Source of the DNA: DATIJC01 sp035479015
Lineage (GTDB): Bacteria; Patescibacteriota; Microgenomatia; UBA1400; UBA12028
NCBI GenBank assembly: GCA_035479015.1
Contig: DATIJC010000027.1
Location: 1-15,956 of the forward strand
Reading direction: 5' to 3'
DNA length: 15,956 nt
Shown here: in pieces, positions 1 to 8,252 of the stretch
Position numbering within the stretch: position 1 is the stretch's first letter
How the letters are laid out: every line of letters begins with the position of its first letter
The notes under the pieces: model-generated
What the model was told of the DNA's origin: nothing
The model's input: only the letters and a program-made list of their open reading frames with translations
Database searches by the model: none
Program-made: the position numbers and the translations under genes

Positions 1-384
1 AGTGGAAATGATACTGTGATTTCCAATTATGGTACCGAGGTGGCAGATCCGTACGGCCTATCTCTATTTCGGGCAACCGATAGTGCTAGAGCCAGATTAG
101 AGTATCAAAGGATGGACACATTTGTGGATTCTGCGAGGTCACGAAATGCACTAGCAGTTCTGGATATGCAAAACCATGACCTTCAGACCGCAACAGAAGA
201 ACTTCATAAGGCGATCGAGATCAATCCGAATTTTGATTCACCATACATGAATTTGGGCGAGATTGATGTGGTAAATGGAAATCCCTCTGGAGCAATCTCA
301 ATGTATCGCAAGGCGCTAGAGATAAATCCGAGGCGTGCATTTACTAAAATGCGTCTTGAGCAACTTTTGAAAGCTTCACCATAG
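1..384 (+). CDS. C-terminal part of a TPR-repeat protein (5' end outside window)
   Basis: The reading frame is open to the left edge of the window, so the GTG at 16 is probably an internal codon and the gene begins upstream. The visible part is the last ~127 residues. It contains two tandem tetratricopeptide repeats: the first runs from about NALAVLDMQ to AIEINPNF, the second from SPYMNLGEI to ALEINPRR. Both end in the usual A-(L/I)-E-I-N-P signature. TPRs are helical hairpins that bind other proteins. In this type of genome, C-terminal TPRs often follow a multi-pass O-glycosyltransferase-like membrane domain, but no membrane segment is visible here, so that is only a guess from the GT39 genes that follow. 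The stop at 382-384 lies 12 nt before the next gene on the same strand. Confidence 0.7.
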   Translation, partial: SGNDTVISNYGTEVADPYGLSLFRATDSARARLEYQRMDTFVDSARSRNALAVLDMQNHDLQTATEELHKAIEINPNFDSPYMNLGEIDVVNGNPSGAISMYRKALEINPRRAFTKMRLEQLLKASP

Positions 385-390
385 TACAAT
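385..390 (+). promoter_or_regulatory. Candidate -10 box (TACAAT) for a leaderless GT39 mRNA
   Basis: TACAAT matches TATAAT at 5 of 6 positions and lies directly after the upstream stop codon. It ends 6 nt before the ATG at 397, so transcription starting at the usual distance would begin at or next to the start codon. No convincing -35 box is present 15-19 bp upstream. There is no Shine-Dalgarno sequence before this ATG, which fits a leaderless transcript. The gene could instead be read through from the upstream TPR gene. Confidence 0.35.
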
Positions 391-396
391 GGTTAA

Positions 397-2496
397 ATGA
401 AAACCAAATGGTTATTCACGCTCCCCATCTTTTTATTTTTTATCGTTGGAGTTTTGACTCTCCGTTTTTATGGCATGAATGAAGATAGTCCAATGCATTT
501 TTTGCGAGGGCAGGCGTATTTAGAACTTCTGACTACTGGGAATAGCACATTTACTCAGCCGCATTTACCTTCACCCATCTTAATAGTTCCAGGACAGCGT
601 GTCAGCACATATAAACTAAACGCATCTGAAGCCACTCTCAGTCCAATTAGACCCATTGGCCCTGATAGGGTACAGGACATCTTCGCTTCCTACATTACAC
701 TGACTGGGAGGCAAAGTTTCTATAAACATCAATCATGGAATGCAGAATATTTCTTAAATAATGATAGCGGACACCCACCAATAAGCGACATTTTAGGGGC
801 CCTCTTCAATAGAATTTTGTATGAAAAATTAGGCGTGATGGGTGATGTAGAGTCATACCAAGTATTTGCAATTTTTTGCGCGACAGTTGCACTATTTCTC
901 GTGTACCTATTCTCTTCACATGTCTTCGGAAAAACAGCAGGCATTCTTTCCGTTTTATTTTTGGCAACATTTCCATTCTTTTTCTCTGAGATGCATTACA
1001 ATATCAAGGATATTCCCGAATTAACATTTTTTACTGGGACAATTATTTCTTTTTATTTCTGGTTCAAAAGTTTTGCAAAGAGAAGCGGGGACTACAAGCT
1101 TTTGTTATTAGTGATCACATCATCGTTTCTTGCTCTCGGAACTAAATTCAATGCTGGTTTTATCCCTTTTATTTTATTACCTTGGATTTTTGTTATCCGT
1201 AGGACTGAAGCCTACAAGAACTGGTTAAAGCCAAAAACAATACTAGTATCTCTACTGGGAGTAACAACAGTATTAGGTCTTCTCATTTTTTTTTGGCCTT
1301 ATCTTTGGACGCAGACTGTTTCTCGCCTTTTTGATGTAATTCGTTTTTATTCTGAAACTGGCAACACTGATCTTCGTATTGAAACGTCGTTACCCTACCA
1401 ATTGGAAAGAGTTAATTTACTCCCGCCAGTACTTATCGCAGCTATTACGCCGCCATTAACATTATTGGGTTTTTTGCTGGGCATATTTCTACTACTGCGA
1501 AAGAAGATCCAAACCCGTTATCGTGAAGGTCTATTATTGTTTATTTGGTTGATTGTACCCATCCTGCGAGTTGTTCGGCCAGGCGCAGATGTCTTTGGCA
1601 GTATACGTCAGTTCATGGAATTCTTGCCTGCAGTCGCAATAATCTCGGGGGTAGGAATAGCTTCGCTGTTATCCTTTCTGTCACAACGATTACGAGTGGA
1701 TAAGAAAATTTTACTGGTGATTTTCTTAGCGATTTTGTCCGTGTTTACTGTTGTTACATTTTATAAATACTTTCCAAACGAGAATGAGTACTTTAATTTC
1801 TTAGTAGGAGGACCTACTGGGGCACAGGAGAAGCGATTGCTCGACTGGCAAACAAATTACGATAATCCGTATAGACAGACCGTCAATTGGTTAAATGCGA
1901 ATGCACCAGCTGGAGCCAAATTAGCATACCTTGATGGAACTATGATTGGCATTCCACCAATTTGGTTGCGGAGGGATATTGCGATTGGCTCGTACTTCAG
2001 CGGTTTTTCCCAGCAAGGTGAGTATGTGATGTCTATCGTCTATCCAAACCCACCTTCAGTCTTTGCATATGGTTATCTTGATCGTTTTCTCGCTCCTGTA
2101 TATGAAGTGGAGGTGGATGGGGTTGCAGTTGCAAAGATTTGGAAAAATAGTCCAGAATTTGTAAGACCTAAATATAAATCTCAAAAGAAGCTAGACAAGT
2201 ATCAAGTGCAGGAGGGAAACGATAAAGATTTCGGCCCGTATTGGGAAATAGACATGTCAGAACCGCAAGCAGTCACCTCACTTACCTTATTGAAAAGCAG
2301 TCAAAACTGCACAGACAGTAATGGTTTATTTCAATTGCAAGATTTTATAGTACCTGAACGGCATGACATTGCAAAAGATAAAGTTGAATTTGATTTCCCA
2401 GCGGAATCTTCTACTAGAATTCGGTTCTATCTCTTGAATGCAAAATCATGTTTTGCCAAACACAATGTCTCGGAGATTCATGCGCTTGATAACTGA
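397..2496 (+). CDS. GT39/PMT_2-type membrane glycosyltransferase with C-terminal discoidin-like domain
   Basis: A 699-residue multi-pass membrane protein of the ArnT/PMT-like GT-C superfamily. These enzymes move a sugar from a polyprenyl-phosphate donor to an acceptor on the outer face of the membrane. Family marks are an acidic pair just after the first membrane helix (E29-D30 in MNEDSPMHF), the loop motif H126-P-P (SGHPPISD) and the K204-D205 motif (NIKDIPE). Roughly ten hydrophobic helices follow, up to about residue 455. After a soluble stretch (NWLNANAPAGAKLAYLDG region), residues ~610-699 resemble an F5/8-type (discoidin) galactose-binding fold: YWEIDMSEPQAVTSLTL near the start and IRFYLL...VSEIHALDN at the end. 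The start ATG has no Shine-Dalgarno. The end overlaps the next GT gene. The acceptor (protein or lipid-linked glycan) cannot be read from sequence. Confidence 0.85.
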   Translation: MKTKWLFTLPIFLFFIVGVLTLRFYGMNEDSPMHFLRGQAYLELLTTGNSTFTQPHLPSPILIVPGQRVSTYKLNASEATLSPIRPIGPDRVQDIFASYITLTGRQSFYKHQSWNAEYFLNNDSGHPPISDILGALFNRILYEKLGVMGDVESYQVFAIFCATVALFLVYLFSSHVFGKTAGILSVLFLATFPFFFSEMHYNIKDIPELTFFTGTIISFYFWFKSFAKRSGDYKLLLLVITSSFLALGTKFNAGFIPFILLPWIFVIRRTEAYKNWLKPKTILVSLLGVTTVLGLLIFFWPYLWTQTVSRLFDVIRFYSETGNTDLRIETSLPYQLERVNLLPPVLIAAITPPLTLLGFLLGIFLLLRKKIQTRYREGLLLFIWLIVPILRVVRPGADVFGSIRQFMEFLPAVAIISGVGIASLLSFLSQRLRVDKKILLVIFLAILSVFTVVTFYKYFPNENEYFNFLVGGPTGAQEKRLLDWQTNYDNPYRQTVNWLNANAPAGAKLAYLDGTMIGIPPIWLRRDIAIGSYFSGFSQQGEYVMSIVYPNPPSVFAYGYLDRFLAPVYEVEVDGVAVAKIWKNSPEFVRPKYKSQKKLDKYQVQEGNDKDFGPYWEIDMSEPQAVTSLTLLKSSQNCTDSNGLFQLQDFIVPERHDIAKDKVEFDFPAESSTRIRFYLLNAKSCFAKHNVSEIHALDN

Positions 2497-3952
2497 TAAA
2501 TTAATAAACAAGCTTTCTCATGCTATCATCTTTGTCGGCATACTCCTGCGTCTTCGAGAGTATTTTGCCAACCGTTCGCTTTGGGTCGATGAAGCATTAT
2601 TAGCGCTCAACATTATTCAAAGATCGTATAGGGAATTACTAGAACCCTTATCGGCTAATCAATATGCGCCAGTTGGTTTTCTCTATGTAGAGCACACACT
2701 TTCTAAAATTTTTGATGGTACAGAACTTGCACTTCGGTTATTTCCATTGATTAGCGGTATCTTGGCTATTTGGTTTTTTAAAAAGCTTGCAGATCAATTT
2801 TTCACTCCAAAGTATTCACTACTAGCACTATCACTTTTCGCTTTCTCGGACATTTTGATCCGGTACTCTACAGAGGTGAAACAATATTCTACAGAGGTGC
2901 TGGTAGGAATTATATTGTATTTGTTTTTCTTGAAGAAAGAGCCTAATTCTGCAAAAAAATGGCTAATGACTATTTTTGTAGGATTTTTATCCCTACTATT
3001 TTCACATGCTGCAATATTTAGGATTTTCACTGTCGGAGTAGTTGAATTTTTTGCGTCCAAGAAAAAGCTAGAATGGGGAACTTATACCGTAATCTTAGCT
3101 GTGTTGTTCATTCTACTTTATGGTCATGATGCTTCGTCTGCATATCGTGACAGTTCTTTTTTAAATGAATGGTCATACTTTCATTTACTCTTTTTTTACC
3201 CCCCATTTTTTCTTGACAACCTGCGCATTTTTTGGTCTATGATTACTCAAATCCTGGGACCGATTTCGGCATGGTTTGGAGCGACTTTAGCATTCTTTGG
3301 AGGATATTCTCTCATCATCAAAAAAGAATTTAGGAAGTTGACTCTTTTGGTCATGCCTTTTTGTTTGGCTTTGGTAGCATCCGGTTTTCAGAAGTATCCC
3401 TTTACGCTCAGAACTTTTTTGTTTTCAGTTCCTTTTTTGACGATTTTAATCGTGAAGGGTCTGGAATTTGTTCACGCTAGACTGAGCTCAGAACTCAGAA
3501 ATAAACTAACGATTTTACTATTTCTGGCGTTGGTCTTTAACTCATGTCTTGTCGCAATTGTTCACGTTGTAAGCCCTAGGCAAGTAGAAGAACTTCGACC
3601 GGTAGAAGATTTTTATGAATCTCACAAACAACCGAATGACTTAACCTACGTGTATTATGCTGCTGACGCGCCGTTTCACTACTATGCTTGGCGATATCAA
3701 ATCCCATTGCAAAATCTCATGATTGGCGGAACTGCACGGAAGAATTGGCATCAATATCTCACAGAAATAGAAAGTATGCATAGGCCTGGCCAAAGATTTT
3801 GGATTATTTTTTCGCATGTCATTGTCGGAACTTACACAAACTATGGACCATTAAGTGAAGAGGACTACATTGTCAATTTTTTGAATTCCGAAGGAGGGTT
3901 GATCACGAGTTATCACGCTATCGGCGCATCAGCTTATCTCTACCAATGGTGA
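2480..3952 (+). CDS. Second multi-pass GT39/PMT-type glycosyltransferase
   Basis: About 490 residues with many hydrophobic helices. The first helix (~15-25) is followed by the loop SLWVDEALLA, which carries the D37-E38 pair expected of GT-C enzymes of the PMT/ArnT type. The following NQYAPVGFLYVEHTLSKIF matches the usual second conserved region, where a Pro-containing motif (HPP or APV/PPG-like) precedes helix 2. ALRLFPLISGI is another family-typical stretch. I chose ATG 2480 because GGAG lies 4 nt upstream; ATGs at 2465 and 2438 are possible alternatives. The gene then overlaps the upstream GT39 gene by 17 nt, suggesting coupled translation. Its 3' end overlaps the convergent GT2 gene by 35 bp. 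It probably adds a sugar from an undecaprenyl-linked donor outside the cytoplasmic membrane; sugar and acceptor are unknown. Confidence 0.8.
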   Translation: MRLITDKLINKLSHAIIFVGILLRLREYFANRSLWVDEALLALNIIQRSYRELLEPLSANQYAPVGFLYVEHTLSKIFDGTELALRLFPLISGILAIWFFKKLADQFFTPKYSLLALSLFAFSDILIRYSTEVKQYSTEVLVGIILYLFFLKKEPNSAKKWLMTIFVGFLSLLFSHAAIFRIFTVGVVEFFASKKKLEWGTYTVILAVLFILLYGHDASSAYRDSSFLNEWSYFHLLFFYPPFFLDNLRIFWSMITQILGPISAWFGATLAFFGGYSLIIKKEFRKLTLLVMPFCLALVASGFQKYPFTLRTFLFSVPFLTILIVKGLEFVHARLSSELRNKLTILLFLALVFNSCLVAIVHVVSPRQVEELRPVEDFYESHKQPNDLTYVYYAADAPFHYYAWRYQIPLQNLMIGGTARKNWHQYLTEIESMHRPGQRFWIIFSHVIVGTYTNYGPLSEEDYIVNFLNSEGGLITSYHAIGASAYLYQW

Positions 3953-4664
3953 TTAAAGTAGCAAGCGTGATTATCGTCATGTGATATGTAAGTTGAAGTT
4001 TGGAAAAATTTGAAGATCCGTATATTCTGCTTTTATAGTGGACTGGAATTTCAATAATTTTCATTTTCCTTTTTGCTGCGCCAATTATCAAAAGAAAATC
4101 CCCGTATAAATCCGCGCTGGAGAGTAATGGATTATTGTCACAGATTTCTAAATAATCAGACTTAAACAGTCCTTTCATTCCGCAGGCTAGATCATTCAGT
4201 TTTATCCCCAGTAGAAAAGAGAATATTGATGCTGAGCAAATGTTTCCCAATTTATTAATTATTGGCATGGCATTTTTTTGCATTGGAAGTGTAAATCTGT
4301 TCCCGATCACCAGTGCATGTGGGTTGCTTCTCAAAACTTCGTAAAAACCTTTCAGTGCTTTTGGAGATACACTCAGATCGGCGTCAAGAATGATGATAAT
4401 ATCTCCCTGTGCTTTTTTTATGCCATCGCGAAGTGCATTTGCTTTTCCAACGCCTGTTTGTTTAAGTGCTGCCACATTTTTGAAATGTTTTGGAAAATCA
4501 CTTACGACCTTTTGAATCTGTGGCCAAGTGTTGTCTGTAGATCCACCTTCAACGAAGTTGATTTCTTGCCATAAGCCAAACTTTGGGATTAGGGGGAGCA
4601 TTTTCGAAATGGTACCCGCTTCATTTCGCGCTGGTATTACTATAGAGACGGTGTACTCTTTCAT
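3918..4664 (-). CDS. GT2 glycosyltransferase, DPM/DPG-synthase-like
   Basis: A 248-residue GT-A-fold family 2 glycosyltransferase. Visible motifs are the N-terminal VSIVIPARNEAGT (residues 6-18), the nucleotide-binding VEGGSTDNT (38-46) and the metal-binding D94-A-D96 in ILDADLSVSP. The middle (NDLACGMKGLF) resembles polyprenyl-phosphate mannose/glucose synthases, which would supply lipid-linked sugar to GT39 enzymes such as the two encoded just upstream on the other strand; that pairing is an inference. There is no strong C-terminal membrane pair, only one weakly hydrophobic stretch (MTIITLATLITIG). I use the ATG at 4664, where the family's homology begins. The frame extends to 4766, but that would run through the first 100 bp of the divergent methyltransferase. 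No Shine-Dalgarno is seen before this start. Confidence 0.85.
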   Translation of the reverse strand: MKEYTVSIVIPARNEAGTISKMLPLIPKFGLWQEINFVEGGSTDNTWPQIQKVVSDFPKHFKNVAALKQTGVGKANALRDGIKKAQGDIIIILDADLSVSPKALKGFYEVLRSNPHALVIGNRFTLPMQKNAMPIINKLGNICSASIFSFLLGIKLNDLACGMKGLFKSDYLEICDNNPLLSSADLYGDFLLIIGAAKRKMKIIEIPVHYKSRIYGSSNFSKLQLTYHMTIITLATLITIGRDKLMRR

Positions 4665-4666
4665 CA

Positions 4667-5371
4667 ATGTATTTTTCAGAACTTTTACCAACGATTGTAG
4701 AGCGAAAAGAAAGACTTCGGGTTGCCAGACAGATTGTAGCAGTCTTGTGGGACTTTTGGTCGCCAAAAAAATTGAAATATTCTAAAGTCTTGGATATCGG
4801 TTGCTCATCAGGAATTATTACTGACTTTGTCGAAAAATTTGTGACGTCCATTGTCGGTATCGACGTTGACGTGAAAGTATTGCCGAAGCGCAAAAACTTT
4901 ATCGTCATGGATGCCACGAAATTAGAATTTCGACCAAATTCTTTTGACATTGTCATTTGTAATCAAATCTATTACTGGTTTGCAAAACCACAAAAACTCA
5001 TGAATGAAATCTATCGGGTGTTAAAACCAGGCGGTATTTGTTACTTCACGCATGTAAATAAATACGCGCTGTTTGAACCGCAGTACCGTTTGCCATTTTT
5101 GTCTTGGATGTCCAAGAGGGTGGGGAGCACCTATGTGCGATTGACGGGTAGAGCGCAGTCTTACGACTGCCAGTACTTGGATTTCTGGGAACTTGAAAAG
5201 TTATGCAACAAATTTATCGTCCATCATTACACACCAAAGATTCTTCATGATCCAAATAGTTTTTCATTTACGAGAGTCCCTAAATTTCTTCATGTCCCTA
5301 TGTCGTTTTGGAAAATTCTCGAGCCTTTGAGTCCTAATCTCATTTGGGTGCTGGAGAAACGGGCAAAGTAA
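4667..5371 (+). CDS. Class I SAM-dependent methyltransferase (Methyltransf_11-like)
   Basis: A 234-residue soluble protein with the Rossmann-fold methyltransferase pattern: motif I VLDIGCSSG (41-49, SAM binding), an acidic end of strand 2 in VGIDVD (63-68), D82-A-T in the following loop, FDIVICNQIYYWF (93-105, motif IV) and YRVLKPGGICYF (116-127). Its place among glycosyltransferases suggests methylation of a sugar, lipid carrier or small molecule of the surface-glycan pathway, but the substrate cannot be told. The start ATG is the first possible one: a stop (TAG) lies in frame at 4643. It sits only 2 nt from the divergent GT2 start and has no Shine-Dalgarno. The last 82 bp overlap the convergent GT4 gene. 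Confidence 0.8.
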   Translation: MYFSELLPTIVERKERLRVARQIVAVLWDFWSPKKLKYSKVLDIGCSSGIITDFVEKFVTSIVGIDVDVKVLPKRKNFIVMDATKLEFRPNSFDIVICNQIYYWFAKPQKLMNEIYRVLKPGGICYFTHVNKYALFEPQYRLPFLSWMSKRVGSTYVRLTGRAQSYDCQYLDFWELEKLCNKFIVHHYTPKILHDPNSFSFTRVPKFLHVPMSFWKILEPLSPNLIWVLEKRAK

Positions 5372-6468
5372 TCTTTCTTTGCTTGAGTGCCAAGCTTTTT
5401 GGCCAGTTTCCTACTAACTAGCAATTTTTCTATTCCATCCGCTAGTGCGATAGGATCTTTGGGTGGTACGAGCAGTGCGGTTTTATTATCGTGAAGGTCT
5501 TCAGGTATACCATCAATATTTGTAGCCACGATAGGGAGGCCATATTTCATCGCCTCCAAAACGGATAGTGATCCGCTGCCTTCTTCGATAGAAGGCAATA
5601 CAAACACAGATGCAGATCGCAGATATTTTTCAATATTTTCTTGTGATCCAACGATTGAGACATTTTTTAGTGCAAGTTTCTGGGCTAGTTTACGGTGTGC
5701 AGAAAGTAATGGCCCGTTGCCGATGAGAACCCCTTGGAAAGCGATATTTTGTTTTTGCAAGATTGTGAATGCATGTAATAAGAAATTGATGCCCTTGCGG
5801 GGATCATGACGGGAAACACATAACACAGTTGGGTAGTTAGTAGTTTGTAGTTTGTAGTTGGAATTACTTTCGTCTCGAGAAACGGAATAGGGGAGTCGGA
5901 GGAAATTTGATACCGCAAATTCATAATTTAAAATATTTTCGGTTGATTTGTAATGGGTGATAACTTTATCTGATTGGGAGAGAAGAAAACGTTCGAGTAG
6001 TGAATAGATTTGCGTGATCGTGCAAAAGGCAAAAAATGTTTTTAAACATTCGAATGATCCATGATCACGACGTGAGATCCCTTGGACCATACCCCAATCT
6101 TCATGACGAACACTTGTGAAGTAGTCTGAGTACAGTTTAGGAGGCAGGGTAGATGCAAGTTTCACAAAAGCACCCGCAAGGCTCCATGGTCCGATGCCCC
6201 ATAGCAGCACATGCGTGGTATCTTCTTTTCGTATCGCATTCGCTAAAAGAATAGATAGGGGGAGAAGTGCCACCATGGAACTGAAACGAGAATGTATTGT
6301 GTGGATAGTGCCTATCTCAGTTTTTTGTACTTTAGTTTGCCTATCGATGCAGAAAATATGGACAACATGTTTTTGCGCGCATAGATTTTTGGCAAGTGAA
6401 TAGGCATACGATGCATAACCGCTTTTTGCCTTAATTGGATGTTTGCCACAGATTAGAAAAATTTTCAC
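5290..6468 (-). CDS. GT4-family glycosyltransferase (GT-B fold)
   Basis: A 392-residue two-domain glycosyltransferase, last gene of a three-gene - strand operon. The N-terminal Rossmann domain starts MKIFLICGKHPIKAKSGYASY, with the Gly-rich donor/acceptor loop. The second domain starts near residue 213 with PTVLCVSRHDPRKG and includes VLIGNGPLL, the catalytic-region stretch LPSIEEGSGSLSVLEAMKYG (291-310) and GLPIVATNIDGIPE. The usual GT4 E-x7-E pair is here E296 and E305, giving x8. Translation starts at a GTG that overlaps the stop of the DegT gene (GTGA), so the two are coupled. Residues ~204-213 (NYKLQTTNYP), in the linker between the domains, are encoded by a heptamer tandem repeat. It probably adds a sugar from a nucleotide-sugar donor on the cytoplasmic side. 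Confidence 0.85.
   Translation of the reverse strand: MKIFLICGKHPIKAKSGYASYAYSLAKNLCAQKHVVHIFCIDRQTKVQKTEIGTIHTIHSRFSSMVALLPLSILLANAIRKEDTTHVLLWGIGPWSLAGAFVKLASTLPPKLYSDYFTSVRHEDWGMVQGISRRDHGSFECLKTFFAFCTITQIYSLLERFLLSQSDKVITHYKSTENILNYEFAVSNFLRLPYSVSRDESNSNYKLQTTNYPTVLCVSRHDPRKGINFLLHAFTILQKQNIAFQGVLIGNGPLLSAHRKLAQKLALKNVSIVGSQENIEKYLRSASVFVLPSIEEGSGSLSVLEAMKYGLPIVATNIDGIPEDLHDNKTALLVPPKDPIALADGIEKLLVSRKLAKKLGTQAKKDYFARFSSTQMRLGLKGSRIFQNDIGT
5834..5861. repeat. Four-unit heptamer array (TAGTTTG type) inside the GT4 gene
   Basis: Consecutive 7-mers read on the + strand TAGTTAG, TAGTTTG, TAGTTTG, TAGTTGG. On the coding strand these are CAAACTA-type units encoding an NYKLQTTNY-like linker. The total of 28 bp is not a multiple of three, so gain or loss of one unit would shift the frame. 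Confidence 0.8.
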
Positions 6469-7577
6469 GTCAATAATTTCATTAGTGATTTACAAATAAA
6501 ACGAACTTGTGTATCAGTGAGTCCTGCACCTGAAGGTAAACATAACCCGCGCGCTGAAAAATCATCGGCAATAGGGTATGAGCCCGTCGAATACTGCTTC
6601 AAAAAAGGTTGCCGGTGCATTGGCACAAAAAAAGTTCTAGTTTCAATGCCTGATTTTTCCAATTTTTTTACTAGCTGATCTCTGGTGAGTTTGGCACTTT
6701 TGTGAGTAAGAATTCCATACTGCCAATACGTACTTTTTGCATACGGCAGCTGCACTGGCAGTGTGATTGAGGTTAGTGGTTGAAGGAGTTTATTGTAGAG
6801 GGAAACGATGTGTTTTTTTTTGCGAAGCAATATGCGTGCATCCCGAACTTGAGAGAGTCCAATAGCGGCCGACAAACTTTGCATTCGATAGGTGAATCCC
6901 AGCTCGATGTGAAGAAACTGAACATTTGGGTCGCGTGATTGATTACGTAAGAGTCGAACTCGGTTCGCAAGTTTTCCATTGTTAGTGACGACCATTCCAC
7001 CCTCGCCGCAGGTAAGTAATTTATTGGCGTAAAAACTAAATGCTCCGACTGTCCCAATACTGCCACACATTTTCCAATCACTTTTTGTTTTATACATGGC
7101 TCCGTGTGCTTCGGCTGCGTCTTCAATGATGAATAATTTATATGTTTTAGCAACTCGTAAAATTGCTGACATGTCGGCAGGGTGTCCGTGCAAATGCACG
7201 ACTAAAATTGCTTTGGTTTTTTTTGTAATTTTTGGAATAATTTTTTCAGGATCGATATTTCCAGTAAGCGCCTGCGAATCTACGAAAACTGGTATAGCAC
7301 CTTGATAAAGAATTGCTGCCACTGTGGCGACCATAGTAAGTGTAGGTACGAGTACTTCATCTCCTGGTCCTATGCCAAGTGCCGCTAGTGCAATGTGGAC
7401 TGCTGCTGTGCCTGAATTGACGGCGACTGCATACTTTGTGCCAACATATTTTGCAAAAGCATTTTCAAAGCGCTGTACCATCGGTGTGCTACCGGATAAC
7501 CAATTCTTCTTGAGGCACTCATCAATATATTTTTTGGCTTTGGGAGTAAGCAGGGGAGCATGAATAGGTATGATCAT
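6465..7577 (-). CDS. DegT/DnrJ/EryC1/StrS-family PLP-dependent sugar aminotransferase
   Basis: A 370-residue fold-type I aminotransferase of the perosamine-synthase-like group, which converts a 4-keto (or 3-keto) nucleotide sugar into an amino sugar using glutamate and PLP. Motifs: IPIHAPLLTP and NWLSGS near the N-terminus, VNSGTAAVHIAL (53-64, phosphate-binding), IIEDAAEAHGA (150-160, with D153 contacting the pyridine nitrogen), and AFSFYANKLLTCGEGGM (179-195), where K186 is the expected Schiff-base lysine. Length is normal for the family. Its ATG overlaps the stop of the upstream GT2 gene (ATGA), and its own stop overlaps the GTG of the downstream GT4. No partner dehydratase or nucleotidyltransferase is in the window, so the keto-sugar must be made elsewhere. 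The exact sugar is not determined. Confidence 0.9.
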   Translation of the reverse strand: MIIPIHAPLLTPKAKKYIDECLKKNWLSGSTPMVQRFENAFAKYVGTKYAVAVNSGTAAVHIALAALGIGPGDEVLVPTLTMVATVAAILYQGAIPVFVDSQALTGNIDPEKIIPKITKKTKAILVVHLHGHPADMSAILRVAKTYKLFIIEDAAEAHGAMYKTKSDWKMCGSIGTVGAFSFYANKLLTCGEGGMVVTNNGKLANRVRLLRNQSRDPNVQFLHIELGFTYRMQSLSAAIGLSQVRDARILLRKKKHIVSLYNKLLQPLTSITLPVQLPYAKSTYWQYGILTHKSAKLTRDQLVKKLEKSGIETRTFFVPMHRQPFLKQYSTGSYPIADDFSARGLCLPSGAGLTDTQVRFICKSLMKLLT

Positions 7578-8212
7578 AAAAATTGTATCCGGAGCGCATC
7601 ATACAAGATGCCAACATATTTGGTTACACCGAACTTTGATTTGCCAAATTTCCTCCGGCGATGCACAACTGGAACTTCGATAACCTTCAACCCGCTTCTT
7701 TTGGCAAAATACAGAGAAAAGCGAAGTAAAGATTTTTCTTTGGGTAACTTCTCGAACACTTCTCGTTTGAAGAGTTTCAGCGAGGAATTCATGTCATGAA
7801 ATCCGAAGACAGTACTTCCAAGTTGTGCAGCAATTCTCTTTAAAAGAGAGTCTTGACGACTCTTCCTCCAACCGGAAACCACATCATACTTTTTTGCATA
7901 TTCCAAGAGTCGTCTCATCTCTTTTGGATCATCTTGTAAATCGCTATCACATGTGACGATCACGTTTCCATGCGCGTGCCCGTATCCTTGCTCAAGTGCC
8001 TTCCATTTTCCTTGATGGGGTAGGGAGATGATGATTGCTCCTCTAGCGTACTTTTGTATCTGAATAAACGAACTATCGGTTGACCCATCATTAATAAAAA
8101 TAAGTTCATGATCGATATCAATGAGGGCAATTTTCAACTCCGTATAGAGTTTGGAAATAGATTTTGCTTCGTTGTATACGGGTAGAAGTACGGATACGAA
8201 GGGCGATTTCAT
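7574..8212 (-). CDS. GT2 glycosyltransferase, short DPM1-like
   Basis: A 212-residue family 2 glycosyltransferase with VSVLLPVYNEA (6-16), FINDGSTD (39-46) and the metal-binding D89-S-D91 within CDSDLQDDP, the latter typical of polyprenyl-phosphate hexose synthases. It stops at LYDALRIQFL without the C-terminal membrane helices often found in this group, so it is probably a soluble or peripheral enzyme. First gene of the coupled operon GT2-DegT-GT4. I take ATG 8212, where homology begins and which lies 11 nt after a good -10 box. An in-frame ATG at 8236 (8 residues longer) has an AGGA about 10 nt upstream and remains possible. Confidence 0.82.
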   Translation of the reverse strand: MKSPFVSVLLPVYNEAKSISKLYTELKIALIDIDHELIFINDGSTDSSFIQIQKYARGAIIISLPHQGKWKALEQGYGHAHGNVIVTCDSDLQDDPKEMRRLLEYAKKYDVVSGWRKSRQDSLLKRIAAQLGSTVFGFHDMNSSLKLFKREVFEKLPKEKSLLRFSLYFAKRSGLKVIEVPVVHRRRKFGKSKFGVTKYVGILYDALRIQFL

Positions 8213-8223
8213 ACAATGTCTTG

Positions 8224-8229
8224 AGTATA
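8224..8229 (-). promoter_or_regulatory. Candidate -10 box (TATACT) for the GT2-DegT-GT4 operon
   Basis: TATACT on the - strand matches TATAAT at 5 of 6 positions and ends 11 nt before the ATG at 8212. That would give a 5' leader of only a few nucleotides. No clear -35 box is seen 16-18 bp upstream. If the true start codon is 8236, this box lies inside the gene and the call is wrong. Confidence 0.3.
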
Positions 8230-8252
8230 CACGCATTGATTTGAATTCCTAC

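Noticed and set aside
4665..4766. Upstream extension of the GT2 gene to the start at 4766
   Set aside because: It would overlap the first 100 bp of the divergent methyltransferase, and family homology begins only at the ATG at 4664.
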